Shown here in pieces: positions 1 to 8,665 of a stretch of DNA of 64,000 bases (the stretch's first letter is position 1; the number at the start of each line of letters is the position of its first letter). Location of the stretch: positions 1,240,001 to 1,304,000 of the forward strand of contig NZ_HG992750.1 of assembly GCF_905175385.1 (NCBI RefSeq), written 5' to 3'. Under the pieces are notes generated by a model. That model made no database searches, was not told where the DNA came from, and saw nothing but the letters and a program-made list of their open reading frames with translations. Origin of the DNA: Vibrio sp. B1FLJ16. Lineage in GTDB: Bacteria; Pseudomonadota; Gammaproteobacteria; Enterobacterales; Vibrionaceae. Made by a program: the position numbers and the translations under genes.

Positions 1-965
1 ATGTCTGGGTAGATGCTGAAGTTTTTGAGCGTCAGGCACACTGGATGAAAGCTGACAGCGACGCGACGATGACATTAGACGCCATTCCGGGTAAATCGTG
101 GCAAGGTAACGTGGATTACGTCTATCCGATTCTTGATCCTAAAACCCGGACTCTGCGCGTTCGTCTCAAATTTCCTAACCCGAACGGCGAGCTTAAGCCG
201 AACATGTTTGCCAACATCACACTGCAACCCGTGAGTGAAACCGCCGTGCTGACCATTCCGAGAGCCTCCGTTATCCGATCAGGTGGTATGACCCGCGTTG
301 TATTGGCTGAAGGTGATGGAAAGTACCGCTCAACCCGAATTGAAGTGGGACGCGAAGCCGATGACAGAACAGAAGTCTTAGAAGGCCTCAGCCAGGGCGA
401 CCGAATCGTCACCTCCGCTCACTTCATGCTGGATTCAGAATCCAGCCAGACGGCCGATCTCTCCCGAATCTCTGCACCGCAAGAGCCAACAGCGGTCACC
501 GCCTGGGCGAAGGGTGAAATTACTGATGTGATGAAAGACCATCGTATGCTGACCATAAACCACCAGCCCGTACCAGAATGGGACTGGCCGGGAATGGTGA
601 TGAATTTTACCTTCGCTGATGGTGTTGAACTGGGCGATTTACAAAAAGGTCAAATGATCGAATTCGAAATGAAAAAAACCGAATCTGGTCAGTACGAAAT
701 TATTGATGACAAAGCAGATGGCAGCGTCGTTGCTTCAGACATGTGGTTAACCGGTGACGTCAGTATGCTGATGGCAGATTTTGGCATGATCACACTAAAC
801 CACATGCCAGTTGCCGAGTGGAATTGGGATGCAGGGGAAATGAACTTTACGGTGGGTGACGAAGTCAATCTGTCTGGTTTTACAGAGGGGCAGAAAGTTC
901 GGTTTCTGATCGAAAAGCAAGGCTCTGACTACCTTCTAAAACAACTAGAAGCGGCTGAGGACTAA
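1..965 (+). CDS. cusB: CusB-type periplasmic adaptor of a copper/silver RND efflux pump, with two C-terminal CusF-like domains (5' partial)
   Basis: The gene enters from outside the window: the frame is open from base 3, before the first internal ATG at 45. It is the membrane-fusion subunit that links the inner-membrane pump CusA to an outer-membrane channel and hands over Cu(I)/Ag(I). The visible part holds the end of the beta-barrel/membrane-proximal region (PILDPKTRTLRVR, ITLQPVSETAVLTIPRASV), then two tandem CusF-like modules at about nt 501-715 and 738-950. Module 1 has the metal ligands His (INHQP), Trp and two Met (DWPGMVMNF). Module 2 has His (LNHMP), Trp and one Met (NWDAGEMNF); the other Met position is Gly. 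cusA follows after 2 nt, so the two are one operon. E. coli CusF is a separate protein; C-terminal fusions are known for SilB-like adaptors. Copper versus silver preference cannot be read from sequence. Confidence 0.9.
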   Translation, partial: VWVDAEVFERQAHWMKADSDATMTLDAIPGKSWQGNVDYVYPILDPKTRTLRVRLKFPNPNGELKPNMFANITLQPVSETAVLTIPRASVIRSGGMTRVVLAEGDGKYRSTRIEVGREADDRTEVLEGLSQGDRIVTSAHFMLDSESSQTADLSRISAPQEPTAVTAWAKGEITDVMKDHRMLTINHQPVPEWDWPGMVMNFTFADGVELGDLQKGQMIEFEMKKTESGQYEIIDDKADGSVVASDMWLTGDVSMLMADFGMITLNHMPVAEWNWDAGEMNFTVGDEVNLSGFTEGQKVRFLIEKQGSDYLLKQLEAAED

Positions 966-967
966 CT

Positions 968-3900
968 ATGATTGGAGCAATTATTCGTTGGTCAATCAAT
1001 AACCGTTTCATGGTATTGATAGCCACATTAGTCATCGTAGTGTCCGGATTATACAGCGTTAAAAATACCCCTGTGGATGCGATTCCTGACCTGTCTGACG
1101 TACAGGTAATCATCAAAACCAGCTATCCGGGTCAGGCACCGCAAGTGGTTGAGGATCAGGTAACCTATCCCTTAACGACAGCAATGCTGGCCGTTCCCGG
1201 AGCTGAAACGGTACGCGGTTACTCATTCTTCGGAGACTCGTACGTTTATATCATTTTCAACGATGATACTGACATGTACTGGGCAAGATCGCGGGTTTTG
1301 GAATACCTGAGTCAGGTTGCGCCCAAATTACCACCAAGTGCAAAACCGACCTTAGGTCCAGATGCAACGGGTGTGGGCTGGGTTTACAGTTACGTATTGC
1401 AAGACAAAACAGGTCAACACGATCTCGCAGAACTTCGCAGCTATCAGGATTGGTTCCTAAAGTATGAGCTGCAAACTGTCGATGGTGTATCTGAGGTAGC
1501 GACGGTTGGCGGCATGGTGAAGCAATACCAGATCCAGATCGATCCGGCTAAGTTACGTGCCTACAACCTCACTTTACAGCAAGTGAACATGGCTATTCAG
1601 AACGGCAACCAAGAAACGGGCGCATCCGTGGTGGAAGTTGCCGAAGCGGAACACATGGTTCGTACTACGGGTTACTTAACCAGTATCGAAGACATTGAAT
1701 CACTGCCGCTGAAAGTCACCGACAAAGGCACACCTTTGTTGTTGGGTGACATTGCCGACATCAACCTAGGGCCACAAATGCGTCGTGGTATCTCTGAGCT
1801 CAATGGCGAAGGAGAAGCCGTCGGTGGCGTGATCGTGATGCGATTCGGTGAGAACGCAAGTGAAGTGATCAGCAACGTCAAAGATAAGCTCAACGACCTG
1901 AAACGGAGTCTCCCTGATGGTGTAGAAATCGTTCCGACGTACGACCGCTCAACATTGATTGATGCCGCGGTTGAAAACCTCTGGAAGAAACTGGCGGAGG
2001 AGTTCATTGTCGTAGCCATCGTGTGTGCGTTGTTCTTGTTCCACATTCGTTCTTCTTTAGTGATCGCGCTCAGTTTGCCTGTTGGTATCTTAGCGGCGTT
2101 TATTGTTATGCATTGGCAAGGTATTAACGCCAACATCATGTCACTGGGCGGGATTGCCATTGCCATCGGGGCAATGGTGGACGGCGCGATTGTGATGATA
2201 GAAAACGTCCATAAGCATATTGAACGTACCCCACTTACTGACAAAAACCGCTGGCAGGTGATAGGAAAAGCCGCTGAAGAAGTTGGTGCGCCCCTGTTCT
2301 TCTCACTGCTGATAATCACCCTGAGCTTTGTTCCGGTATTCGCGCTGGAAGGCCAGGAAGGCAAGATGTTCTCTCCTCTCGCCTTCACCAAAACCTACGC
2401 GATGGCATCAGCAGCAGCACTGGCTATTACTCTCGTGCCTGTTCTGATGGGTTACTTCATTCGGGGCAAAGTACTCCCTGAACACAAAAACCCGGTTAAC
2501 CGTGGCCTAGTCGCACTTTATCGCCCGCTGTTAAATATGAGCTTAAACTATCCAAAGACGATGATCGTATTGGCTATAGCTCTATTGGCATCCGCTTATT
2601 ACCCTACCAGTAAGCTTGGTAGCGAGTTCATCCCACCACTGGATGAAGGTGATTTAATGTACATGCCGACCACCTATCCCGGCATTTCGATTGGTAAAGC
2701 TCGCGAGTTGCTTCAGCAAACCAACAAACTGATTAAAACCGTACCGGAAGTAAAAAGCGTATGGGGCAAGATTGGTCGTGCAGAAACCGCAACGGACCCG
2801 GCACCGCTGACGATGATCGAAACTGTTATTCAGTTCAAACCTCGTGATGAGTGGCGTGAGGGTGTCACTACCGAGTCGTTACGTAAAGAGTTTGATAATT
2901 TAGTGCAGTTCCCGGGGCTGACCAATGCCTGGGTAATGCCAATTAAGACACGTATCGACATGCTGGCGACCGGGATCAAAACGCCTATCGGGATAAAGAT
3001 CGCAGGCCCCGATCTCAAAGAGATCGAAAAGATTGGTGCTCAACTGGAGCCTATTCTTAACAACGTCACTGGTACCTCATCGGTTTATGCTGAGCGCGTT
3101 GCTGGCGGTCGCTACGTCACCATCGATATCAGACGTCGCGCGGCAGCCCGATACGGACTGAGCATTAAAGATGTTCAGCAGGTCGTTTCCACAGCGGTAG
3201 GCGGTATGAATGTCGGGGAAACTATTGAAGGTCTGGAACGCTATCCAATAAATGTTCGTTACCCACAAGACTACCGTGACTCTGTCATGAAACTTCAGAA
3301 CTTACCGCTGGTGACTCCAAATGGTGCTCGTATCGCCCTCGCTGATGTCGCAGACATCCGCTATGAAGACGGCCCGCCGATGATCAAAACCGAAAATGCA
3401 CGTCCTAATGGCTGTGTGTTTGTCGATATTGAGGGACGCGACCTTGGCTCCTACGTGGTCGAAGCACAACAAGCTGTCGCAGAACAACTGGTTATGCCCG
3501 CAGGCTACTCGCTGGCCTGGTCTGGTCAGTACGAATATATGGAGCGGGCGAAAGAGCGATTAAGCGTTGTCGTACCAATCACCATTGCAATCATAATGTT
3601 GCTGCTCTACTTCAGTTTCCGCCGTATAGGTGAAGTACTGATCATCATGTTGACTTTACCGCTAGCAATGGTCGGCGGCCTGTGGCTTATGCATTATCTC
3701 GGCTACAACTTCTCCATCGCCGTAGGTGTTGGATTTATTGCCCTTGCAGGTGTGGCCGTGGAGATTGGAGTCATCATGCTTGTCTACCTCAACCAGGCGT
3801 GGCACCACAAAAAGATTGATGCAGAAGAAAAGCAGCAGCCGCTACATCCTAAAGACCTGACGAATGCGATACGTGAGGGTGCAGGCTTAAGGGTACGTCC

Positions 3901-4108
3901 GGTCATGATGACCGTGCTGACCGTTATCATTGGTTTGATTCCAATCATGTATGGCGAAGGAACCGGCTCCGAAGTGATGCAGCGCATCGCCGCTCCCATG
4001 ATTGGCGGCATGGCCTCAGCCCTGTTACTGACTTTGCTGGTACTGCCAGCCATCTTCAAGCTGTGGAAACAGCGCGAACTCAAACTCACTCAAAGATCAG
4101 AGAAGTAA
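968..4108 (+). CDS. cusA: CusA/CzcA-family heavy-metal efflux RND transporter
   Basis: Full-length HME-RND inner-membrane proton antiporter of 1046 aa, the usual length. It should export Cu(I)/Ag(I) through the tripartite Cus complex. The N-terminus (MIGAIIRWSINNRFMVL) is typical, and the transmembrane proton-relay stretch GAMVDGAIVMIENVHKHIE is intact. In the periplasmic part, the EGDLMYMPTTYPGIS and RIDMLATGIKTPIGIKIAGP segments keep the Met residues that carry Cu(I) in E. coli CusA, favouring Cu/Ag over Zn/Co/Cd. The C-terminal half has the repeated six-helix block and ends RIAAPMIGGMASALLLTLLVLPAIFKLW. A GAGG ribosome site sits 7 nt before the ATG, and the gene starts 2 nt after the cusB stop. 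A Met/His-rich cupredoxin follows 62 nt downstream. Confidence 0.93.
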   Translation: MIGAIIRWSINNRFMVLIATLVIVVSGLYSVKNTPVDAIPDLSDVQVIIKTSYPGQAPQVVEDQVTYPLTTAMLAVPGAETVRGYSFFGDSYVYIIFNDDTDMYWARSRVLEYLSQVAPKLPPSAKPTLGPDATGVGWVYSYVLQDKTGQHDLAELRSYQDWFLKYELQTVDGVSEVATVGGMVKQYQIQIDPAKLRAYNLTLQQVNMAIQNGNQETGASVVEVAEAEHMVRTTGYLTSIEDIESLPLKVTDKGTPLLLGDIADINLGPQMRRGISELNGEGEAVGGVIVMRFGENASEVISNVKDKLNDLKRSLPDGVEIVPTYDRSTLIDAAVENLWKKLAEEFIVVAIVCALFLFHIRSSLVIALSLPVGILAAFIVMHWQGINANIMSLGGIAIAIGAMVDGAIVMIENVHKHIERTPLTDKNRWQVIGKAAEEVGAPLFFSLLIITLSFVPVFALEGQEGKMFSPLAFTKTYAMASAAALAITLVPVLMGYFIRGKVLPEHKNPVNRGLVALYRPLLNMSLNYPKTMIVLAIALLASAYYPTSKLGSEFIPPLDEGDLMYMPTTYPGISIGKARELLQQTNKLIKTVPEVKSVWGKIGRAETATDPAPLTMIETVIQFKPRDEWREGVTTESLRKEFDNLVQFPGLTNAWVMPIKTRIDMLATGIKTPIGIKIAGPDLKEIEKIGAQLEPILNNVTGTSSVYAERVAGGRYVTIDIRRRAAARYGLSIKDVQQVVSTAVGGMNVGETIEGLERYPINVRYPQDYRDSVMKLQNLPLVTPNGARIALADVADIRYEDGPPMIKTENARPNGCVFVDIEGRDLGSYVVEAQQAVAEQLVMPAGYSLAWSGQYEYMERAKERLSVVVPITIAIIMLLLYFSFRRIGEVLIIMLTLPLAMVGGLWLMHYLGYNFSIAVGVGFIALAGVAVEIGVIMLVYLNQAWHHKKIDAEEKQQPLHPKDLTNAIREGAGLRVRPVMMTVLTVIIGLIPIMYGEGTGSEVMQRIAAPMIGGMASALLLTLLVLPAIFKLWKQRELKLTQRSEK

Positions 4109-4170
4109 ACAATACGCGCCGAGGCATCAATAGCCATGGCGCTCCCTAATTGACTGAATAGGAAATGAAC

Positions 4171-4722
4171 ATGAAAAAGACACTTATCACTCTCGCTCTA
4201 ACAATGGCTACTGGTAACGTATTCGCTCAGATGGATCACTCCACTATGAACCATGACGACATGGACCATAGCCAGATGAATCAAAACTCCACGGTAATGG
4301 ATCACTCAAACATGGATCACTCTAATATGAGTGGCATGGTGGCGACTTCGGCAGTAGGTATGCCAGCAAAAGGGGCGAAACCAGATAAAGTCGTGCACGT
4401 ACTACTGAGCGACGACATGAAAATCACCTTCAAAAAAGAGGTGAAGATCGAACCAAATGATGTTGTCCAGTTTGTGATTATGAACACGGGAAAAATTAAT
4501 CACGAATTTACGATAGGCTCGGTAGAAGAGCAGCTTGCTCACCGTGAAATGATGAAAAATATGTCAGGCAGCCATATGCATGATTCAGATAACTCTGTCA
4601 CAGTCGAGCCGGGTAAAGCGAAGCAAATGCTTTGGCATTTCCACGGTGACAACAATGTAGAGTTTGCTTGTAATATTCCGGGTCACGCGGAAGCAGGTAT
4701 GGTGAAAAAACTAAAACTGTAA
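4171..4722 (+). CDS. Periplasmic Met/His-rich cupredoxin-domain copper protein (CopI-like)
   Basis: The 183-aa protein has a signal peptide (MKKTLITLALTMATGNVFA), a Met/His/Asp-rich linker with repeated MDHS motifs at about residues 20-55, and a cupredoxin fold at about 75-183. Candidate type-1 copper ligands are visible: His in GKINHEFTIG, then Cys and His in EFACNIPGHAEAGM with the final Met. This matches CopI-type copper tolerance proteins, so a periplasmic Cu-binding or Cu(I)-oxidising role is likely. The ATG at 4171 is chosen over 4165 because AGGA lies 7 nt before it but only 1-2 nt before the earlier ATG. It is probably co-transcribed with cusBA; a strong terminator follows at 4752-4777. 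The symbol copI is plausible but not assigned. Confidence 0.8.
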   Translation: MKKTLITLALTMATGNVFAQMDHSTMNHDDMDHSQMNQNSTVMDHSNMDHSNMSGMVATSAVGMPAKGAKPDKVVHVLLSDDMKITFKKEVKIEPNDVVQFVIMNTGKINHEFTIGSVEEQLAHREMMKNMSGSHMHDSDNSVTVEPGKAKQMLWHFHGDNNVEFACNIPGHAEAGMVKKLKL

Positions 4723-4751
4723 CCCTCGCCAAAAATCGCTTTATCAATGTA

Positions 4752-4777
4752 AAAAGGAGCGGGTTTCCGCTCCTTTT
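4752..4777. terminator. Intrinsic terminator between copper operon and convergent ferric-reductase gene
   Basis: Perfect 11-bp stem AAAAGGAGCGG / CCGCTCCTTTT with a 4-nt loop, T-rich on the right and A-rich on the left, so it can stop transcripts in both directions. Confidence 0.85.
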
Positions 4778-4807
4778 CTATTTTCTGGATACCGTTTGAA
4801 GGAACTG

Positions 4808-6142
4808 TCATCGCATCACAAACAGTTCTTCATGATAACGGTGCTCAGTATCAAATCGATACGCTGCAAGTTGCTGTTTTAATGCATCCGAGAAGGCTTC
4901 CGGCCCGCAAAAATACAGTTCATAATCAGCCAAATCACCGCACTGTTTAACAATGCGTTGTGCATTCAGTCTTGGGGAAACCTGAGTATCAATCACCCTT
5001 AATTGAACATCAGCCATATGAGCAACATGCCACAGCTCATCGACTAATTGACTGTCTAACCCTCGGGCACAATAGAACAAGTAGACTGGTTGATGCGATT
5101 GTCTCTCTTTTAACGAAGCGAGTATCGCGAAGAAAGCCGCAATCCCTACCCCACCTGCAACCCAGATCTGAGGTTTAGTCACATCAAACTCTAATCGCCC
5201 ATAAGGGCCCTCTAACGTGACTTTATCACCTGGCTTTATTCTGTTGTATAAACCTGTCGTAAAATCACCAAGCTCTTTAATCAAGAAGCGTAACTCAGGT
5301 TCACCGTTCGCTGACGCAATGGTAAATGGATGTGGGTCTTCACCGCCAAAACGTACATAAGCGAACTGTCCGGCTTTGTGTCCTCTCCAGGATTCTGTCG
5401 GTGTGACCACCAACTCCATCACACGGGCCTGCGGGAAAAACCGCGTTGATTTTACCGTCGTGCTGTGACGATTTGCCCGCCCAACAAAACCCAGCAGACT
5501 ATAAATAGCTGCAGCTGAACCCAGTAACGCGAAGGCTATAGATACGTAGTAAATCGGTTCACCCCAGTATGCTCGCTTGATGAGCAGCACGGAATGAACG
5601 GCAATCATCAGATAGATGGCGGCCATCAATCGGTGAGACAATTTAAATGGTTTATATTTCACCGCTGTCCAAAGAGAGATCGCAACTAAAACCAATAACA
5701 AGTAGAAGCCCCACTCACCTAGGCTTAGCCCGACATCTCGTAAATCCGCTATCCAAACTTCCCACCCTACTAAGTTATGCCCAGCAGGTCCTGCTCCAGA
5801 ATGTTTCACGGGTTTGTCTAACACACCTGACTCTACGAGCCATTTAGGGACTTGGTAAAGTAACCAGTGAACTACGCCTAAACTCACAGCGGAAATACCT
5901 AACCACTTATGCACCCGGTACGCTTTATCCATACCGTTTACCCATTGTTCAATCAACGGCAAACGTAATGCCAGCACCATGGCCACAGACATTAAAGCAA
6001 GGGATATCACACCCGAATACTGAATGAGCGCTGAGCGCCATTGGAAGAATTGCGTCGATGACAGTAGCTGCGGTTCGCTCATAAACCACATGACAGATAC
6101 GACAGCAATAATAAACCATACAGAATTTCGTACCGTTTTCAT
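4808..6142 (-). CDS. Ferric-reductase-like transmembrane flavohaem oxidoreductase
   Basis: The 444-aa protein moves electrons from NAD(P)H via FAD to haem in the membrane. The N-terminal half has about six membrane helices with two bis-His haem pairs (HKWLGISAVSLGVVH, with His residues 14 apart, and SHRLMAAIYLMIAVH). The C-terminal half is a ferredoxin-reductase module: FAD motif HPFTIASA, phosphate motif GPYGRLEF, nucleotide site VAGGVGIAAF and terminal FCGPEAF. The start is set at the ATG at 6142, where AGGAG lies 8 nt upstream; the GTG at 6151 overlaps that ribosome site. It is convergent with the copper operon, and a metal-reduction role next to copper genes is tempting but only inferred. 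Substrate unknown: ferric or cupric reductase, or a quinone/stress reductase. Confidence 0.8.
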   Translation of the reverse strand: MKTVRNSVWFIIAVVSVMWFMSEPQLLSSTQFFQWRSALIQYSGVISLALMSVAMVLALRLPLIEQWVNGMDKAYRVHKWLGISAVSLGVVHWLLYQVPKWLVESGVLDKPVKHSGAGPAGHNLVGWEVWIADLRDVGLSLGEWGFYLLLVLVAISLWTAVKYKPFKLSHRLMAAIYLMIAVHSVLLIKRAYWGEPIYYVSIAFALLGSAAAIYSLLGFVGRANRHSTTVKSTRFFPQARVMELVVTPTESWRGHKAGQFAYVRFGGEDPHPFTIASANGEPELRFLIKELGDFTTGLYNRIKPGDKVTLEGPYGRLEFDVTKPQIWVAGGVGIAAFFAILASLKERQSHQPVYLFYCARGLDSQLVDELWHVAHMADVQLRVIDTQVSPRLNAQRIVKQCGDLADYELYFCGPEAFSDALKQQLAAYRFDTEHRYHEELFVMR

Positions 6143-6353
6143 GATCACCACTCCTACACTGACGACAATTCTATTTTAGTGCACACCACGTAAAGCAACG
6201 TCAATAATGGTAAAGCAGAGTAAACAAGTGCGTTGATAGGAATAACAGAAAATCGACACGGATTTAACAGTCCACAGGGCCCTCCGTCGGTATAGTTTCA
6301 GCTCAATTCTTCGCAGTGCGGAGCAGAATGAAAAGAACAAAAGATGAACACTC

Positions 6354-7208
6354 ATGAAAAAGCTATTTTTTTTGATTGCGCTTATGGTCTGCTCGCCTTT
6401 AAGTCTCGCAAACAAGTTACATGAAGACATTTCTCTTCTTGAGCAGGAAATTGATGGTCGTATCGGGATTTCTATCTGGAATACACACTCAGACAGACAC
6501 TGGAATTATCGCGGAGATGAGCGCTTTCCTTTAGTCGGCACCTTTAAGACGTTAGCCTGCGCCACTATGCTGTATAAAATGGAGGCAGGCACTCTAAAAA
6601 GAAACGCCACGGCGGCAGTTGAAGAACACAAAATAGTAGGCTGGTCGCCAATTATGGATCAGATGACAGGGCAAGATGTTCGGATTGAACACGCTTGTGA
6701 AGCAGCCATGCTGATGAATGACAACACTGCGGCGAATCTGGTGTTACAGCAAATCGGCGGCCCGAAGTCCGTGACGCTTTTCCTTCGCACCCTTGGAGAT
6801 AATTCAACACGGTTGGATAGCCTGGAACCGAAAGTACATGACGCGCTACCAGGGGAAAACATCGATACCACTACCCCCAACGCAATAGTAAAAACGTTAG
6901 AAACTTTGATAGATGGTGATGCACTGTCTTATGAGTCTCGTGTGCAGCTCAAAATTTGGATGCAGGACAACTCAGTATCGGATTCACTGATGCGGTCGCT
7001 GTTACCCTCAGATTGGTCGATTGCCGATCGTACAGGTTCGGGAGAAAATGGATCGCTTGGTTATAATGCCGTTATCTGGAAAGAAAACCGGGAGCCAATT
7101 TATCTCAGCATCTACATCACCGACACCGAATTGTCTCTACAAGCTACAGAACAGCTCGCCGCGCATATCTGCCAGCTTATTTTATACCGGTACAGAAAAC
7201 TCCAATAA
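6354..7208 (+). CDS. CARB-like class A beta-lactamase homologue with both catalytic serines replaced (probable pseudoenzyme)
   Basis: Full-length 284-aa class A serine beta-lactamase fold with a clean signal peptide (MKKLFFLIALMVCSPLSLA), closest by eye to Vibrio CARB carbenicillinases: RFPL.TFKTLACATML, RIEHACEAAML, NDNTAANLVL, LKIWMQDN, DRTG. The active-site SxxK motif, however, reads GTFK: residue 62 (Ambler 70) is Gly, encoded GGC at 6537-6539. The SDN loop reads NDN: residue 122 (Ambler 130) is Asn, codon 6717-6719. Omega-loop Arg164 is Ser156 and Asn170 is His162, while Lys73 (K65), Glu166 (E158) and the Arg-Thr-Gly of the KTG box (226-228) remain. Ser70 is the acylated nucleophile in this family, so hydrolysis is not expected. 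The frame, signal peptide and terminator (7211-7239) are intact, which argues against simple decay. Confidence 0.9.
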   Translation: MKKLFFLIALMVCSPLSLANKLHEDISLLEQEIDGRIGISIWNTHSDRHWNYRGDERFPLVGTFKTLACATMLYKMEAGTLKRNATAAVEEHKIVGWSPIMDQMTGQDVRIEHACEAAMLMNDNTAANLVLQQIGGPKSVTLFLRTLGDNSTRLDSLEPKVHDALPGENIDTTTPNAIVKTLETLIDGDALSYESRVQLKIWMQDNSVSDSLMRSLLPSDWSIADRTGSGENGSLGYNAVIWKENREPIYLSIYITDTELSLQATEQLAAHICQLILYRYRKLQ

Positions 7209-7210
7209 CA

Positions 7211-7239
7211 AAAAGGTAGCGCTCAAAACGCTACCTTTT
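7211..7239. terminator. Terminator after the beta-lactamase homologue
   Basis: AAAAGGTAGCG / CGCTACCTTTT 11-bp perfect stem with 7-nt loop, immediately after the stop codon; T-rich right arm. Confidence 0.85.
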
Positions 7240-7366
7240 CCGTGCCTAAAGCTGTAGTAACTTATACTCGACACCACACAAACTACTTCTGGATACAAAC
7301 GAATTAGCTGTATGACTCTCATTCTTTTCTAGCTAATTAGAAAAGTCTTCGAACCTTAAATATTTG

Positions 7367-7864
7367 TTATGCGTACCCTGCCACACGCACTAAACGGAGG
7401 TTTTCGCTAGCTGTTGGAACTTCGAAATACTGGGTTACATGGTAAAATACAGCTTCTGTATCAAACTTAGCTCTTTCTGGTTGCTCAACTCGACGCTTAG
7501 CGATATTAGATAAACATTGCTCATCTGTTAAGTCTAAAAACCAAAGCTCATGTTCACTGTTAACTTCGAGACACAGTGATGTAAACCAAGTTCTTTGTCT
7601 TACGGTATTAGCTGGGAAATCCATGACAACGTTAACACCTGCATTAAGTAAGTTTTGAACATGGCTTTTAACGAAAGGCTTAATGAGGTTTGAGTATTTA
7701 ATGTAATCGTCAAACGTTTGAATTTTCGTAGGATAATGAGCAGACAGCCAATCATCTTCTGAAATTAGGACAGCATTATTATCAGCAGCTACAATCCTAG
7801 ATTTAGTGGATTTACCTGCTCCCATCTTGCCACAGAAGAAGAACAGTTTTCCCTGATTTTTCAT
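7367..7864 (-). CDS. P-loop (AAA_33-like) small-molecule kinase-like protein
   Basis: The 165-aa protein has a Walker A motif near its N-terminus (GKMGAGKST) and a probable Walker B/catalytic region (VNVVMDFPANT), followed by an Arg-rich lid (IAKRRVEQPERAKF). This is the layout of adenylate-kinase/zeta-toxin-like or aminoglycoside-phosphotransferase-like P-loop kinases. The substrate is unknown. The ATG at 7864 is preferred because GGAGG lies 4-5 nt before it; an upstream in-frame ATG at 7891 lacks one. It is the downstream-most of three minus-strand accessory genes; an integron attC-like element separates the other two, so it may be a cassette gene too. No antitoxin partner is visible. Confidence 0.7.
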   Translation of the reverse strand: MKNQGKLFFFCGKMGAGKSTKSRIVAADNNAVLISEDDWLSAHYPTKIQTFDDYIKYSNLIKPFVKSHVQNLLNAGVNVVMDFPANTVRQRTWFTSLCLEVNSEHELWFLDLTDEQCLSNIAKRRVEQPERAKFDTEAVFYHVTQYFEVPTASENLRLVRVAGYA

Positions 7865-7985
7865 GCTTCCTCCATTTACGTATATGCCCATGAATTAACG
7901 TGTTTATGTGCGATTTTATCGACATCATCTAATGTTGCTTTTCTAACACTAAACTTCAAGATTTCCTTATCTGCCTAACTCTGCA

Positions 7986-8633
7986 TTATGAGTATGATTT
8001 AAATGGTCCGAGATCTATGCCTTCGATGTCACAAACAGCCTTAACCGTTGGATTTGCATAAAGCCGATTCAGATATGCAGCCAGATGGTTGAAAGTAAGC
8101 GGTGACTTCTCTATTGGTAATGACCATTCCGCTAACATAAACAGGAAGTAATCGCATGCAGTTAGCGTATCACCAAGCAAGTATTCATTGTGCTCAAGCT
8201 GGTCGTTGATAATGGATAGTGCATCCGCAATTCTGTCATCTTGTGCCGCTACAACATTTGGAATAGCTGCTTCATCATTGGTATGGCGATGAGGATAATA
8301 GCGAACCATCAGTTCTGCTTGCAGCGTGTTATTCAGAAACGCTAGCCATTGATAAAATAAAGGTCGTTTAGGGTTACCTATAGATGGCATTAAATCTGAT
8401 TCTGGGTGCAATTCGCAGATATGCATGCAGATAGCTGGACTTTCGAAAATTGGTTGTTCGTTGACAACTAATGTTGGAATTCGACCAGCAGGGTTGAGCT
8501 TAAGATAATCCGCCGATTTCTGAGAGTTTGACTCTTTATCAACTAACAATAATTCATAATCAGCATTCAAGTGATGAAGCAAAAAATGAGGAGCCAGGCT
8601 CGCATTGTTTGGATAGTAGTAAAGCTTGAACAA
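7986..8633 (-). CDS. Glutathione S-transferase family protein, probable TTG start
   Basis: Cytosolic GST-fold protein: thioredoxin-like N-domain starting FKLYYYPNNASLAPHFLLH with the cis-Pro segment GRIPTLV and the glutathione-binding ESPAI motif, then an all-helical C-domain with the conserved ACDYFLF stretch. It would conjugate or reduce substrates with glutathione. The start is set at TTG 8633 (215 aa) because AAGGAG lies 6 nt upstream and family members begin right at this point. An ATG at 8669 would add 12 residues unlike any GST N-terminus and sits inside the attC-like element. The gene lies immediately downstream of that 125-nt element, as cassette genes do. Confidence 0.8.
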   Translation of the reverse strand: MFKLYYYPNNASLAPHFLLHHLNADYELLLVDKESNSQKSADYLKLNPAGRIPTLVVNEQPIFESPAICMHICELHPESDLMPSIGNPKRPLFYQWLAFLNNTLQAELMVRYYPHRHTNDEAAIPNVVAAQDDRIADALSIINDQLEHNEYLLGDTLTACDYFLFMLAEWSLPIEKSPLTFNHLAAYLNRLYANPTVKAVCDIEGIDLGPFKSYS

Positions 8634-8665
8634 AATGGACTCCTTGTCTCGAAAATTGCGGATAC

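Noticed and set aside
1672-2391. 239-aa minus-strand open frame inside cusA
   Set aside because: Lies wholly opposite a strongly conserved RND gene; composition is the mirror of cusA codons and no ribosome site or family is seen.
4165-4170. Upstream ATG of the cupredoxin gene as start
   Set aside because: AGGA is too close to it; the ATG at 4171 has correct spacing and begins a normal signal peptide.
6354-7208. Functional carbenicillin-resistance gene
   Set aside because: Ser70 and Ser130 equivalents are both replaced; family homology alone does not support activity.
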